In this document: positions 11,731 through 21,888 of the stretch, piece by piece | How positions within the stretch are numbered: the first letter of the stretch is position 1 | Layout of the letters: each line of letters opens with the position of its first letter | Source: Deinandra increscens subsp. villosa | Taxonomy: Eukaryota; Streptophyta; Magnoliopsida; Asterales; Asteraceae | DNA length: 64,000 nucleotides | Reading direction: 5' to 3' | Assembly: GCA_039602395.1 (NCBI GenBank) | Contig: JBCNJP010000018.1 | Coordinates: forward strand, 1,364,001-1,428,000 | The notes under the pieces: model-generated | Seen by the model: only the letters and a program-made list of their open reading frames with translations | The model's database searches: none | What the model was told of the DNA's origin: nothing | Made by a program: the position numbers and the translations under genes

Positions 11731-12185
11731 TGGTATAATAATCTATTTCATTTCCTCAAACATTTCATTCATTCTCGTTACTCGTACCAACTATTGTTAT
11801 TTGCTTCCATCAACCCTTGTATTTAATTGCCCGGCCCAAATGATGTTGACTGAACTCGAGAGACCGAAGAGGTTGATATTGTAGGTTTTTCTAGCTATTG
11901 GTGTACCATTTAATTGAGATACCTAATTTCTTATTATAACTTGCAGTTTAAGCAATTAGAAAATTTTACCAGGTCAGCCTGTGTTTTGACAATAAAACCA
12001 ACGTTACCAGATGGGAGGAATCGGAGAGAGAGGGTCAAGAACTTAAAATAAACGAAAATGTTGATGAAGACGCAACTCTAAATCAAATCTGGCTGACAAA
12101 TTCATTTATATTTAACAAAAACCAATGGGGTGGTTATCGTTCATTTTTTTCCTGATTCTTATCTTCTACAACATTTTGTATTCTC
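11731..12185 (+). promoter_or_regulatory. Upstream region of the kinase-jacalin gene
   Basis: This 455-base stretch has no open gene and directly precedes the kinase start codon. A TATA-like TTTATATTTAA lies near 12107, about 80 bases before the ATG. I see no further defined regulatory site. Confidence 0.3.
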
Positions 12186-13115
12186 ATGGCTTCCATTCAA
12201 CAACTTGACCACCTCAAAATCCCACTTGAACACATCAAGTTAGCCACCAACAGCTTTTCCGACTCCAATTCAATCGGCCAGGGTGGATTCGGGAGGGTCT
12301 ACAAGGGCCAACTCCCCTTCTCCACCAACCCAGCCGCCAGGCCCACCTCGGTTGCTGTAAAACGGTTAGATGTGAAACGCGGCCAAGGACAACATGAGTT
12401 CTTAATGGAGATCGTTATGCTTTCTAGTTACAAACATGACAACCTCGTGTCTCTTATTGGATTCTCCGAAGAGGGTAATGAGAAAATCATTGTTTATGAG
12501 CATGAGGTTCGTGGAAGCCTCGATAAGTATCTGGCATCTGATCTAACATGGGTGCAACGGCTTCAAATATGTCTTGGTGCTGCTCGCGGTCTAAACTATC
12601 TTCATCATGGCGTCGGGTTGGGGCATAGAGTGTTACATCGTGACATGAAGAGCTCCAATATCTTATTAGATGAAAACTAGGAAGCTAAAGTTTCTGATTT
12701 CGGGTTAGCTAAAATAGGTCCTGCAAATCAAGAATTCACTTTTCTTGCCACAACTCCTGCGGGCACATTTGGCTATGTTGATCCGGTGTATATATCTACC
12801 GGCATCCTTACTAAGGAATCTGACATTTACTCATTTGGTGTTGTATTATTTGAAGTTTTGTGTGGAAGACCGGCGATGATCGTAAAATATGATGAGGATG
12901 ATGAGCGGCGGTTTTTAGTTCATTTAGCTAGACTCCGGTATGAAGAGGGAAAACTAGATGAAATTATCATCCCCAGTATACGGAAACAAATAAAGCAAAA
13001 TTCTTTGCAAACATTCTCCAGAATTGCTTATGAATGCCTGAAATCAGAACGAAAACAACGTCCATCAATGGCGATAGTCCTGGAACAACTAAAGCTCTCA
13101 TTGGAATTTCAAATT
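12186..13115 (+). pseudogene. Exon 1: Ser/Thr kinase domain with nonsense codon
   Basis: This exon carries an almost complete kinase domain: glycine loop GQGGFGRVYKG at about residues 31-41, catalytic lysine in VAVKRLD (K59), HRDMKSSN at 151-158, then SDFGLAK, GTFGYVDP, SDIYSFGV and the arginine motif ERKQRPSM. A TAG at 12678-12680 (codon 165) sits where this family usually has Trp, so TGG to TAG is likely. The APE-type motif reads DPV instead of DPE because of GTG at 12786-12788; that glutamate normally salt-bridges a conserved arginine. The start ATG at 12186 fits the family, which begins just before the kinase domain. The exon ends before GTAAGT at 13116. Confidence 0.85.
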
Positions 13116-13207
13116 GTAAGTTGTCCATTTTGTGAGATTAGCATGCTGATCTACTTTGATTTTAGGAAAATTGGAACTTATGAAGTTTGTGTTGTATGAT
13201 GGTATAG

Positions 13208-13429
13208 GGTTGTAGAAGAATGACACGAATTGGGCTATGGGGATCGAGCACGGGAGGATCTCCTTGGTCGTTGCAACTTGAGAGCTATCAAAAGCTTAGG
13301 AAGATAACGATAGATCACGAAGATTGGATTTATTCCATCGGTTTTACAACTGAAGATTTTAGTGGTTTGTTGGGTTTTTCTGGACGCCATGGGGGCGAAG
13401 GTGGTTCCAGCGGCGGCCAAAATTCAGAG
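13208..13429 (+). CDS. Exon 2: N-terminal half of jacalin-like lectin domain
   Basis: The frame reads IGLWGSSTGGSPWSLQLE and then KITIDHEDWIYSIGF, followed by a Gly-rich turn. This is the first half of a jacalin beta-prism repeat (GxWGxxGG, then the I-x-I..D..I..I strands). The acceptor is the AG at 13206-13207 and the donor the GT at 13430. Phase 0 on both sides matches exons 1 and 3. The frame itself is intact. Only about half the domain is present; the rest is in exon 3. Confidence 0.75.
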
Positions 13430-13499
13430 GTAATTTTATACGGGTAACTTTACATTTTTTTTTCAAATTTTTTATTTTATATTTAATAACCTCAAAGTT

Positions 13500-13745
13500 T
13501 CAGCCGAAGTGTAAGTTAAACGGGCAACAAGCTACGCCACGAGCCCTTAAATATAAGTTAAACAGGCAACAAGATACGCCACAATCACCTTTTTTTTATA
13601 GCAGAAGTAAGTCTTTTAAAAACTACGTTTATAGATCTTGGGCTTATAACATTACCATGCATGACACGTTGAACTCTACTAAATAGCTCTATGGCATCAG
13701 GCGCAAGAAATTCAAAAGTATTAAAAGCAAATGATATAAACACGT
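13500..13745 (-). pseudogene. 3' fragment of RLE-type LINE ORF
   Basis: The minus strand from about 13745 reads HVFISFAFNTFEFLAPDA, then RVQRVMHGNVISPRS. This matches the C-terminus of the element at 29560-32135 (HVFVPFAFDTFGHLASEA, IQKVMHGHIVTPRA) at roughly half of positions. The tail, around GCAACAAGCTACGCCAC, is present twice in tandem (about 13508-13590). It is an old truncated copy of the same non-LTR family. Confidence 0.75.
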
Positions 13746-13759
13746 GAGTTTAGAGTGAA

Positions 13760-14147
13760 ACAATCTTCAACATAACTTAAAAGAAAAAAAACTTGATTAA
13801 TAAATCTCTATGTAAGAAAAGGATTCGGCACCCTTACGGGGGAGGGAGTGGGGAGCGGCAATCTCCAAGGCGCCGCCAGCTTCATAATCCTCACCATAGC
13901 CACACCCCAAACTTCGATCTAGCGGCTTCCAATTTCATGACTTGCGGCAACTTGTAGTCGTGGCGGCTACTTGTTGTATGTGTGTTTATGAGTCCAATTC
14001 CCATATTTACTCTACCATCTAAATCCTACCACTTCCTTAGGAAATTTTAAAAATTCTAATTCTTTCTTTCCTGTGTGACACACTCCTATTCGTTACAACC
14101 AAAACTTCTAAAAGTTAAAATTCTACCACTCCTATTCGTTACAACCA
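13760..14147. other. Non-coding intron stretch with a 28-base direct repeat
   Basis: No gene is seen. The sequence around CTCCTATTCGTTACAACC occurs near 14084 and again near 14127, just left of the foldback element, and could be a local duplication linked to its insertion. Confidence 0.5.
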
Positions 14148-14537
14148 AAACTTCGTTTTTGGTCCTTGACGTTTGCTCCTTTTATCTCTTTTAGTCCAAA
14201 GTTTTCAAAAATCTAATTTTGGTACCTCACATTTCATTTTTGTATCAATTTTGATCCAAAATCTAAAATCCGTTTATAAGAACCGTTAAATAACCCCACC
14301 TGAGGGGTATTTTATTCATTTACCTTAACTCTTGGTCCAAGTATAAAAGGATCTTCATTTTATTTTGGACTCAAATACCCCTCAGGTGGGGTTAACTAAC
14401 GGTTCTGTTAAACGGATTTTAGATATTGGACCAAAATTGATATAAAAATAAAATGTGAGGTATCAAAATTAGATTTTTAAAAACTTTGGACTAAAAGAGA
14501 TAAAAGGAGCAAACGTGAAGGACCAAAAACGAAGTTT
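14148..14537. mobile_element. Foldback (long inverted repeat) MITE-like element
   Basis: The two halves are inverted copies. The left starts AAACTTCGTTTTTGGTC and the right ends in its complement. Matching continues almost to the centre, through the segment around CCCCACCTGAGGGGTAT. The transcript would form a near-perfect hairpin of about 190-base arms, a potential small-RNA source. No coding capacity. Confidence 0.85.
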
Positions 14538-14694
14538 ACTCTATAATATTTAAAGAATCACTATTTATAAAGTTCTAAATTTAAAGGTAGAGATATAAAT
14601 AAATTTTTTGATGGAGATGACAAAACAAATATAATATCTAAGACCCCGTTTGATTGGAATAGAATTGAATCTTATAAAAATTAGAGCAAATTAC

Positions 14695-15320
14695 ATTTTA
14701 AGTTATTACGAATTACCCAAATTACCCAAATCTTGTAACATATTACGTCCTTTCCTTTTACGAAGGTTAAAATTTTCTATTAACTCCAGTCATATGCCTT
14801 GCACATGAGGGTAATTTAGTCTTTTACTCATTCATGGACTATTCTTGTCATTTAATAAAATAGAGGAGGCTATTCTTTAATTTAATGAAACTGGTTTCAG
14901 GGAAACTTCCATATACCTCCTCACCTGACCACCACAATCATTGGACCACCATACCTTTTTTACAACAGAAACAGATCTAAAGAATGAACAATACTAAAAA
15001 TGGTATGGTGGTACAATGATTGTTCATTCTCTAGATCTGGAGAGGGAACAACTACAGACTCCGGTATAGGTGGCCAAAGTGAGGTGCTGCCTTGGTTGTT
15101 GTTTCCGGTTGATGGAGATGTGGAGAGGGAAGGTATATGAATAACTACTAATTTTAATTACAATAGTTGTCCATTATCTACCTCAAGTTACAATCATTAG
15201 TCCACATGCAGAGAAAACGACTATAATGTCCTCATGTGAATTGCACATGACTGGATTTAACGATCAAATTTAAAGTCCGTTAGACTAAATGACGTAAATT
15301 GTTACAAACCACTTATATAA
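14695..15320. mobile_element. Second, older inverted-repeat element
   Basis: The left part (about 14730-14860, with CCAGTCATATGCCTTGCACATGAGG, here split as CCAGTCATATGC and CTTGCACATGAGG) matches the complement of about 15165-15310 at perhaps two thirds of positions. A smaller palindrome around ACCACCATACC (14945) and GGTATGGTGGT (15001) lies in the middle. This looks like a decayed foldback transposon. No protein is encoded. Confidence 0.6.
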
Positions 15321-15540
15321 AGAACGTTTTTTTTTATTTCCTTAGTTTATGGACGAAAGTACCCCCTATTTTTCTTGAATCTCAAGTCATCCTTATCATA
15401 TAAATAGAATTTGAATGTTGAAAAAAAAAATTAAAAATTACCCCTCCCCTTTTCTTCAATCGTAAGTCATCCGCATCGTATCCCTTCTCGTTCCCGTTCC
15501 CATCCTCTTCAAAATCAAAACCACAAATGGGCATACATCC

Positions 15541-15665
15541 AAAAGTGGTTATGATAATTGATTTCCCTTATTTACAACTCGAATACAAAGGCTATATATA
15601 AGGACACGCATTTACATCACACAAACTATATTACACTAAATATACAAATATATCTCGTCTAATAG
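15541..15665 (-). repeat. 3' LTR of copia B
   Basis: This matches 27062-27191 in direct orientation over its whole length, with scattered substitutions and small indels. The C-rich bases to its right are the polypurine tract read on the minus strand. Between it and the LARD, 15673-15731 gives the last pol residues. Confidence 0.75.
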
Positions 15666-15736
15666 TCCCCCACAGTTGGAGTCGGAGAGGAACGAACAAC
15701 TGGAGTGAAAAGTTGGAAATAATTGACGAGGTAAGC

Positions 15737-18491
15737 TGTAACACCAGAGTTTCAATTTAGGAAAATAACGTTAAAACGTTAGCTTAGAATTTTGGTCCCA
15801 GAAAATTTTCGTTAATTAACGTCGTTAAAACGTTCGATTCACCCAAAAGACATGATAATTTGTTTTTAATACAAGTAACTAGTGTCTTAGCACCATTACA
15901 ATTTACAAAACAATGCCGATGTCAACGGTCTTCGAGTGTTCGGTCCTTGGACTTGCTTGTGGAATCCAGACCCGCACATCCCCTACCTGCATTCAGCTTG
16001 AACCCATTAGTAATAAACATAATGGATGTAAGAAACGACATTGAACTAACAAAAGAGGACGATTTTCAACATTTTGAACCACCTCCACCGTAGCTTACGC
16101 CAGCCACCATAAGCTACGGTGGTCCTGGCTAGGCTACGGCGGCCAAGTGCTGTGGTACGGTGGGTTTTCTCATCAGGGGCCACCGTAAGCTACGGTGGCA
16201 CCGTAAGCTACGGTGGCACCTGGTGGAACCCCCCCTTTTCCTTGCCCTTTTGCATCCGAAATCTATCCGGGGTAACCCCCAAGCATTCCTTTCGAACCTG
16301 CAATGTAACGCGAGTCTAATAACACGACTTTTACGGCAATTACCGATGTCAGAACATATAACTCATTAAACCACCCAACGGGTCTAACTCAACTACATTA
16401 TATACATATTTCTACATACGGTTTAGTTACCAAAATTCTTTTTATCGACCCATTGGTCACCATCGATGATTTGGGCCAACACATGAGGATTCAATTATCC
16501 TTAAGGCCTCAACATCGCTTGGTGTTCTAATTAGACAACTATAGGTTTAACAATCGTCCTTATGGACCAACTTGTTAAACCATTATCCTTTAGGTGCATC
16601 AACGTTTTACCATATGCAATCCCTTTTCTAGGCATGACTACTACAAGTCATTTTACCATCTCGAGTATGCACTTAATAACGAGTACCTAGTCAATTCAAC
16701 GACCACTTGTCCAACATATTTCATATGAATATAACATGTAGGAATACGTTACAAGACCATTCCCTAAATTTCACAATTAATGTGGTTCACATAATTCATT
16801 TAGTTGACAACTAAAACTTGGTTCATCACCTTGATTCATTTGAGTTTTTACACATTAACCCGCCTGACCCGTTAACATGAATCCTAATATTCATGTTTCA
16901 TACCATTAGCGTATCATAGAGGTTTCTAAATCAGCTTAACCTCCAAATAACAAGATATACCATGATTGTGGTTTTCTACATGCTATTTAGCCCCCATGTA
17001 TCCATACCGTATAAGATTCAACATTATACATCTAAGATGTCATAATGTAACCTTGTTTAGGCACATCATCAATTAGCTAGATTTTGACTCTTCTTGACAT
17101 ATTCATACATTTCCGATTTGAGCAAGTTTAACACTTTACTCGTCAAATTGCATTACATAACATTATAACCATAGTGGGCAATAAACTAAATGTGTAACAT
17201 AACATAAATGTTACCTCGTGAGCTTTAACCATCTTTACCGGGTTTACCGTGTGTCCTTCGGCTTGGTTGCTTGACTTGGACTTAATTCTTGTTAGATACA
17301 CATGGCACCGTCAACCATGATTCTCTATATCACATTTGTCATGTTTTAGTACTTGATTCAATTAAGTACACTTTACATCTAACATTTATATCAACTACAC
17401 ATTAACCATACAATATGGCTCAACTCTTTCACATGCTAATAAGCCTTATGTCCATGAGGTTTCTAAGGCATTTAACATGATTTCCATATGTCACGATTAT
17501 AAATTTTAGCACTTGAAACATCAAGATATATCAAGGCTTCACATTTGGCGTTCGTTTGCAACAATATACTAACTAAAAACCCATTTAGGCATTTTATCAA
17601 ACACTTGGTGTGCATACATATATGCACACACATAACCCCATCCCTTGAATCTCCAATTAACCATTTAACATAGCGTTGGTGAAATCCATCCCCAACCCAT
17701 CATCAATTCTTCATATAGTACCATATTCAAGCAAGAATTCAACTAATGCAAGCAATTTCACCACTCTCTTAAGTGGTCATTTCGCATGGAGGTTCAAGTA
17801 TGATAATTTGGTGACTACTTCACCAATTTGCCACTCAAGATAGAAATTTATACAACATATAAAGTTTCTAACATCCTAAGATGCTTAATACATCAACCAA
17901 TTTCAGATTGCAAGCCCCTAATTTTCGATACCTAGCATGCATCATGATGGGGTTTTACTTACTTGATGAGAAATTGAGTTTGGGAAGATGAAAGCACTTC
18001 CAATTCCAAGTTTGTACATAAAAATCGCAGCCCCCCCACATCCTTGTGCAGAATTTTCGAGTGGGTGAGAGGGTTTGAGAGGGTGAAGTCGCACCAGGGG
18101 GAGGAGACATCGATCTCCAGCCTCCTCTCCTCCTCTTTTGTTTATTACACTTTAGTGTAATTACAATTCTGGCCCCTCCACCTTTCAAATATTCAATTTT
18201 TAAACAACAATGTCTTATTTTGTAAAATAAGCCCATGTGGTTTCATATAACACATAATCATAACAAAGTTAGGGGTTTTAATGTTCCATGTTATTTAACA
18301 GATATATCCGATTTAAAAGAAAACCGGGATGTTACAATTCCACTCATAACTTTGAGATTTATTTAGAATAAATCTCATTTTATCTACTTATCCTTTAAAC
18401 CCCCTCATGTTCAGAACGGGACAAGTCATGAACTAACGTCCCGTCCTATTTATTTACGAATAAAATATTCGTTCGGTTTTGGGATGTTACA
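15737..18491 (-). repeat. 3' LTR of LARD
   Basis: This is the left copy of the pair. It contains a cluster of GC-rich hairpins at 16090-16216. A 93-codon open frame (17955-18236, minus) recurs in the other LTR with a different C-terminus, caused by a C-homopolymer length difference, so I do not call it a gene. Confidence 0.92.
16090..16216. repeat. Hairpin cluster in LTR, CCACCGTA/TACGGTGG
   Basis: An 8-base stem CCACCGTA, loop AGC, TACGGTGG lies at 16180-16198, followed directly by CACCGTA-AGC-TACGGTG (16199-16215). A third copy near 16096 has lost one stem base here (ACCATA) but is intact in the other LTR at 22256-22274. The equivalents at 22332-22350 and following are conserved. These could be protein-binding dyads or RNA stems. 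Confidence 0.8.
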
Positions 18492-19264
18492 AATCTACCC
18501 CCCTTAAAGAAGGTTTCGTCCCCGAAACCTATACCAAGTCTTAGTCACCTAAAGACATTACCCGAGCCTTTATAAAGACTGCGGTTGAACCAGTAACCTT
18601 ATATTCAATGGTTACCCTTATAAATCACTGTGCATACATTTAGGCCCACATATAATATGTATATACTATGTCACCCTTTCTATTTAACCTCGTTACGGAC
18701 CACTTAATGCTCGCATTTTATAGCCACTTATGGTCATTCTCTATGTCCCTTGTAATCCCGGGACTTGACCAAACAGTCTGAGTTGTTACATTGATCAACT
18801 CTAAATTAGTCATCATACAACAATTTCATTTCCTGCTTTTTACTCGCCCCGTAGGATAGTACTAGCATGATAACCTTTTGTTATCCATTATCTTCCCCGT
18901 TTTACCAGTTTAGGAGTTCACAATCTATAACTCCACGCGTCATTTAGGGTTGAGGTTCTGGTGACCAGTGTCATAACCTCATTGATCGAAATCAAAATTT
19001 CAAATAATTGCCCTCTCCATAAGAGGTTCAAACATTAATGTAATATCATCCATACCTTAGCGTCATTGCAGTCTGCATATGTATCTTTCCTGCTCATCTT
19101 TACCTTGACGATAATCCTAGTCGGAATCTCGTCCCGCAACTCTCCTGCTAGTTGTGTCCTCGCACAGTGTAACTGTACCTACACATTTTAAGCAGTATAA
19201 CAATATTTGCAAGTGTTTAGCATGTCACTTGCCGTTTACATTTCACATTCGATAATGTAATACA
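18492..19264 (-). other. LARD internal region, unique part
   Basis: No coding frame of note. It begins (plus-strand order) with the tract read on the minus strand as AAGGGGGG. An 8-base perfect stem AGGTTTCG-TCCC-CGAAACCT follows at 18511-18530. A GTAACC/GGTTAC pair lies near 18590-18620. Confidence 0.6.
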
Positions 19265-19458
19265 TTTTTATTGGACGGCTCCTATGACTCTAAAAGCCAT
19301 TTATCCCATCCCATAACCCTTTTTAGGGTTACACTGTTCCATCTATTACAATTCAACGTGTCACACATTGATCTATTCTTGGCTCATATACTAGCCTTTA
19401 GCATTTATCACATTAATTATGATTCATTTACACATCAACATACATGTATTAGTCAAGC

Positions 19459-19800
19459 CATGGCTCCTAAGAGCCATTTAGCTATTTCATGTCAGTATGA
19501 CGTTTAGCAAGACCTTTCCGTCCTTGCCTCATTATTATTGGCACAATTCCTATGAATTGTTTATCATTGAAATACACCTTAATCCGTGGTTATTATTCAG
19601 TTGACATGTTGGCTTATTTATGTATTTTCAGCGTTGCCATGGTTCCCTTGAACCATTTAGCTAGCAATCAGAAATAATCAGCATTAGGATCCCTAAGGAT
19701 CATTTCTAAATAATTTAACATTATGATATGGTTCTTAATAATCATTAATCAATCACTCAACACTTTTGAGCACGTAGTTATGGTTCTTACGAACCATTAC
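19459..19800. repeat. Dispersed hairpins with compensating stem changes
   Basis: Short stems with a 4-base loop occur at intervals of roughly 45-100 bases: ATGGCTC-ctaa-GAGCCAT (19460-19477), ACAATTC-ctat-GAATTGT (19543-19560), ATGGTTC-cctt-GAACCAT (19639-19656), GATCC-ctaa-GGATC (19688-19701) and ATGGTTC-ttac-GAACCAT (19780-19797). Both arms change together, so pairing is kept while sequence changes. The loop position and the surrounding ...CAT/ATTT context are shared with the 54-base array further right. Confidence 0.8.
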
Positions 19801-20457
19801 TTGTTCATATTACATTCCAACATTTATTTGGAAATTTTTAAGGATACTTACTTGCATAGCAATCCTCTGTGCGTCTTCGGGAACGGTCGCTTCCAGCGTC
19901 CTCCCTACTTTCGCCATCATCTATGCGTGTGGGTCTCACCCATGAAGTTAGGTCGGTCACCCGCCTAACAGCTTTAATTCCATATTAGTTATACGAAACT
20001 TACATGGGAATCAACATGACTCAACATCATTAATTTTTACTATGTTTAAACAAGGTTACTTCTCACCTTTTGTTAAACGTCTAGTCATTTCATACGGTTA
20101 CGGGTTTTCTAGCATATGCAATAACCCGTTTCTTCTTATTCTTATTTTTCCATTTCGAAATTTTACTTAATTCTCGACTTGGGTTTTAACCCAAATCACA
20201 TGAAAATCAGTCACATTATATAACTTGGCATCATTTAACAATTTTACGTTATTACATACCAACGTAAATAAACCGTCCCAACGGCTTTATTAATTAAAGA
20301 CATGGGACCGTTTCAACTTGTTAGTTCCATGGTTACCCATTAATCTTTCACTTATAACAACTTCACATAAGGTTCATCCTTTGTACATCTAGTGATATCC
20401 CGAATGCAACCTTGTTTCAAATTAATGGCTTTATCAATTGCCACTTTCATTAAATTG

Positions 20458-20997
20458 GTTTCACGGCTATTAATGAGTCGTTCTTCACCAAATTTCCATT
20501 TTCTTTGTATTGGTTTCACGGCTCCTAAAGAGTCGTTCTTCGCCAATTTCCATTTTCTTTATATTGGTTTCACGGCTCCTAAAGAGTCGTTCTTCGCCAA
20601 TTTCCATTTTCTTTATATTGGTTTCACGGCTCCTGAAGAGTCGTTCTTCACCAATTTCCATTTTCTTTGTATTGGTTTCACGGCTCCTAAAGAGTCGTTC
20701 TTCGCCAATTTCCATTTTCTTTATATTGGTTTCACGGCTCCTGAAGAGTCGTTCTTCACCAATTTCCATTTTCTTTGTATTGGTTTCACGGCTCCTAAAG
20801 AGTCGTTCTTCGCCAATTTCCATTTTCTTTATATTGGTTTCACGGCTCCTGAAGAGTCGTTCTTCACCAATTTCCATTTTCTTTATATTGGTTTCACGGC
20901 TCCTAAAGAGTCGTTCTTCGCCAATTTCCATTTTCTTTATATTGGTTTCACGGCTCCTGAAGAGTCGTTCTTCGCCAATTTCCATTTTCTTTATATT
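20458..20997. repeat. 54-base tandem repeat array, about 10 units
   Basis: Units start with GGTTTCACGGCTC at 20512, 20566, 20620, and every 54 bases to 20944, preceded by one diverged unit from about 20458. Two variants (CTAAAG/CGCC and CTGAAG/CACC) alternate over much of the array, giving a 108-base higher-order period. Each unit holds a CGGCTC/GAGTCG stem that pairs with one G-U. The period is a multiple of three, so long repetitive open frames appear in several frames on both strands; these are not genes. Confidence 0.95.
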
Positions 20998-21288
20998 TCA
21001 ATTTTCAAATTATGACCTCATGGGTCCAAACTCTTATTTTGAGTATATTTAGACACACGTGAATGCATTACCATCTATCAAAGTGTAATCCAGGTCGGGT
21101 AGTCCCACCTGGTTGTACCTTGGAGCTTGCCCATTTATGCATTTGGAAGCATACGGGTCATTCACTATCCTTCCACTTGCTCGGAGGAAATTTTCCTACA
21201 AAAATCAAGGTGTCAAAATAGACCACATTTAGAGCTTTCCTTACCTCAATCAAGGTTACTCCTCATTAACATCATCATTTACACGTTT

Positions 21289-21530
21289 CAAGATACAACA
21301 TTGCCAAATTAAATATCACAACGCTATCTTGTTACCTTTACAGATACTATTCGAGATACAACATTGCACAATTACTTGTCGCAATGTTACCTCGTTACAC
21401 TTTCCATTTTTTTTAATTCAAGATACAACATTGCACAATGGACTTGTCACAATGCTATCTTGTTACGTTTACAGATATATTCGAGATACAACATTGCACA
21501 ATTACTTGTCACAATGTTACCTCGTTACAA
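21289..21530. repeat. About 65-base tandem repeats with paired arms, 4 units
   Basis: Four units start with (C/G)AGATACAACATTG at 21289, 21352, 21419 and 21482, alternating two types. Type 1 has outer arms CAAGATA/TATCTTG (21289-21295 with 21325-21331; 21419-21425 with 21456-21462). Type 2 has CGAG/CTCG (21352-21355 with 21391-21394; 21482-21485 with 21521-21524). Inner arms AACATTGC/GCAATGTT pair in unit 2 (21360-21367, 21381-21388) and in shortened form in units 3 and 4. The A-T to G-C switch occurs on both arms together. Confidence 0.88.
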
Positions 21531-21872
21531 TGTCATCTTATTATCAAATAATCCCACGGATTTATACGAGGTCTTTTGCCTTGGCATTAACCCATTTCTA
21601 TCTGTCCCTAACATTTACAAAATTCACAGTTCTAGCGCTTACAATCTTCCGTGCTATTCACAGTTTTAAGCATTATATCAAATATTTTACCATGTGATAA
21701 CTACATATGTTTAACCATTTGTTCATACACTAGCTACTCACAACTATGCCACAATATACAAACTTTTACTCACCTGGATTCCCGATCAAGCTTGAACCGA
21801 ACACTTTTCCCGTACCTCGAGCTCGGAGTTTGAGTTCAAGCACCTTTCGCGTACTTGAATCCCTCAAACCAC

Positions 21873-21885
21873 GGCTCTGATACCA
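21873..21885 (-). other. Primer binding site of LARD
   Basis: GGCTCTGATACCA on the plus strand is the complement of TGGTATCAGAGCC, the initiator tRNA-Met primer site. It lies three bases from the right LTR and fixes the element's direction as minus. Confidence 0.92.
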
Positions 21886-21888
21886 ACT

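Noticed and set aside
15860..16369. Plus-strand frames in the LARD LTRs (also 22012-22522)
   Set aside because: They overlap GC-rich hairpins, run against the element's direction and differ by frameshift between copies.
17955..18236. 93-codon minus-strand frame in the LARD LTR, also at 24111-24389
   Set aside because: The C-terminus changes between the LTRs because of a C-run length difference, and it has no recognisable domain. A conserved LTR explains its recurrence.
20458..20997. CRISPR-like array
   Set aside because: Units are contiguous repeats without unique spacers, in a plant retroelement. It is a tandem repeat.
20392..21052. Long repetitive open frames on both strands of the 54-base array
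   Set aside because: The unit length is a multiple of three and lacks stops in several frames, so open frames arise on both strands by default. No codon bias, start context or known domain supports a protein.
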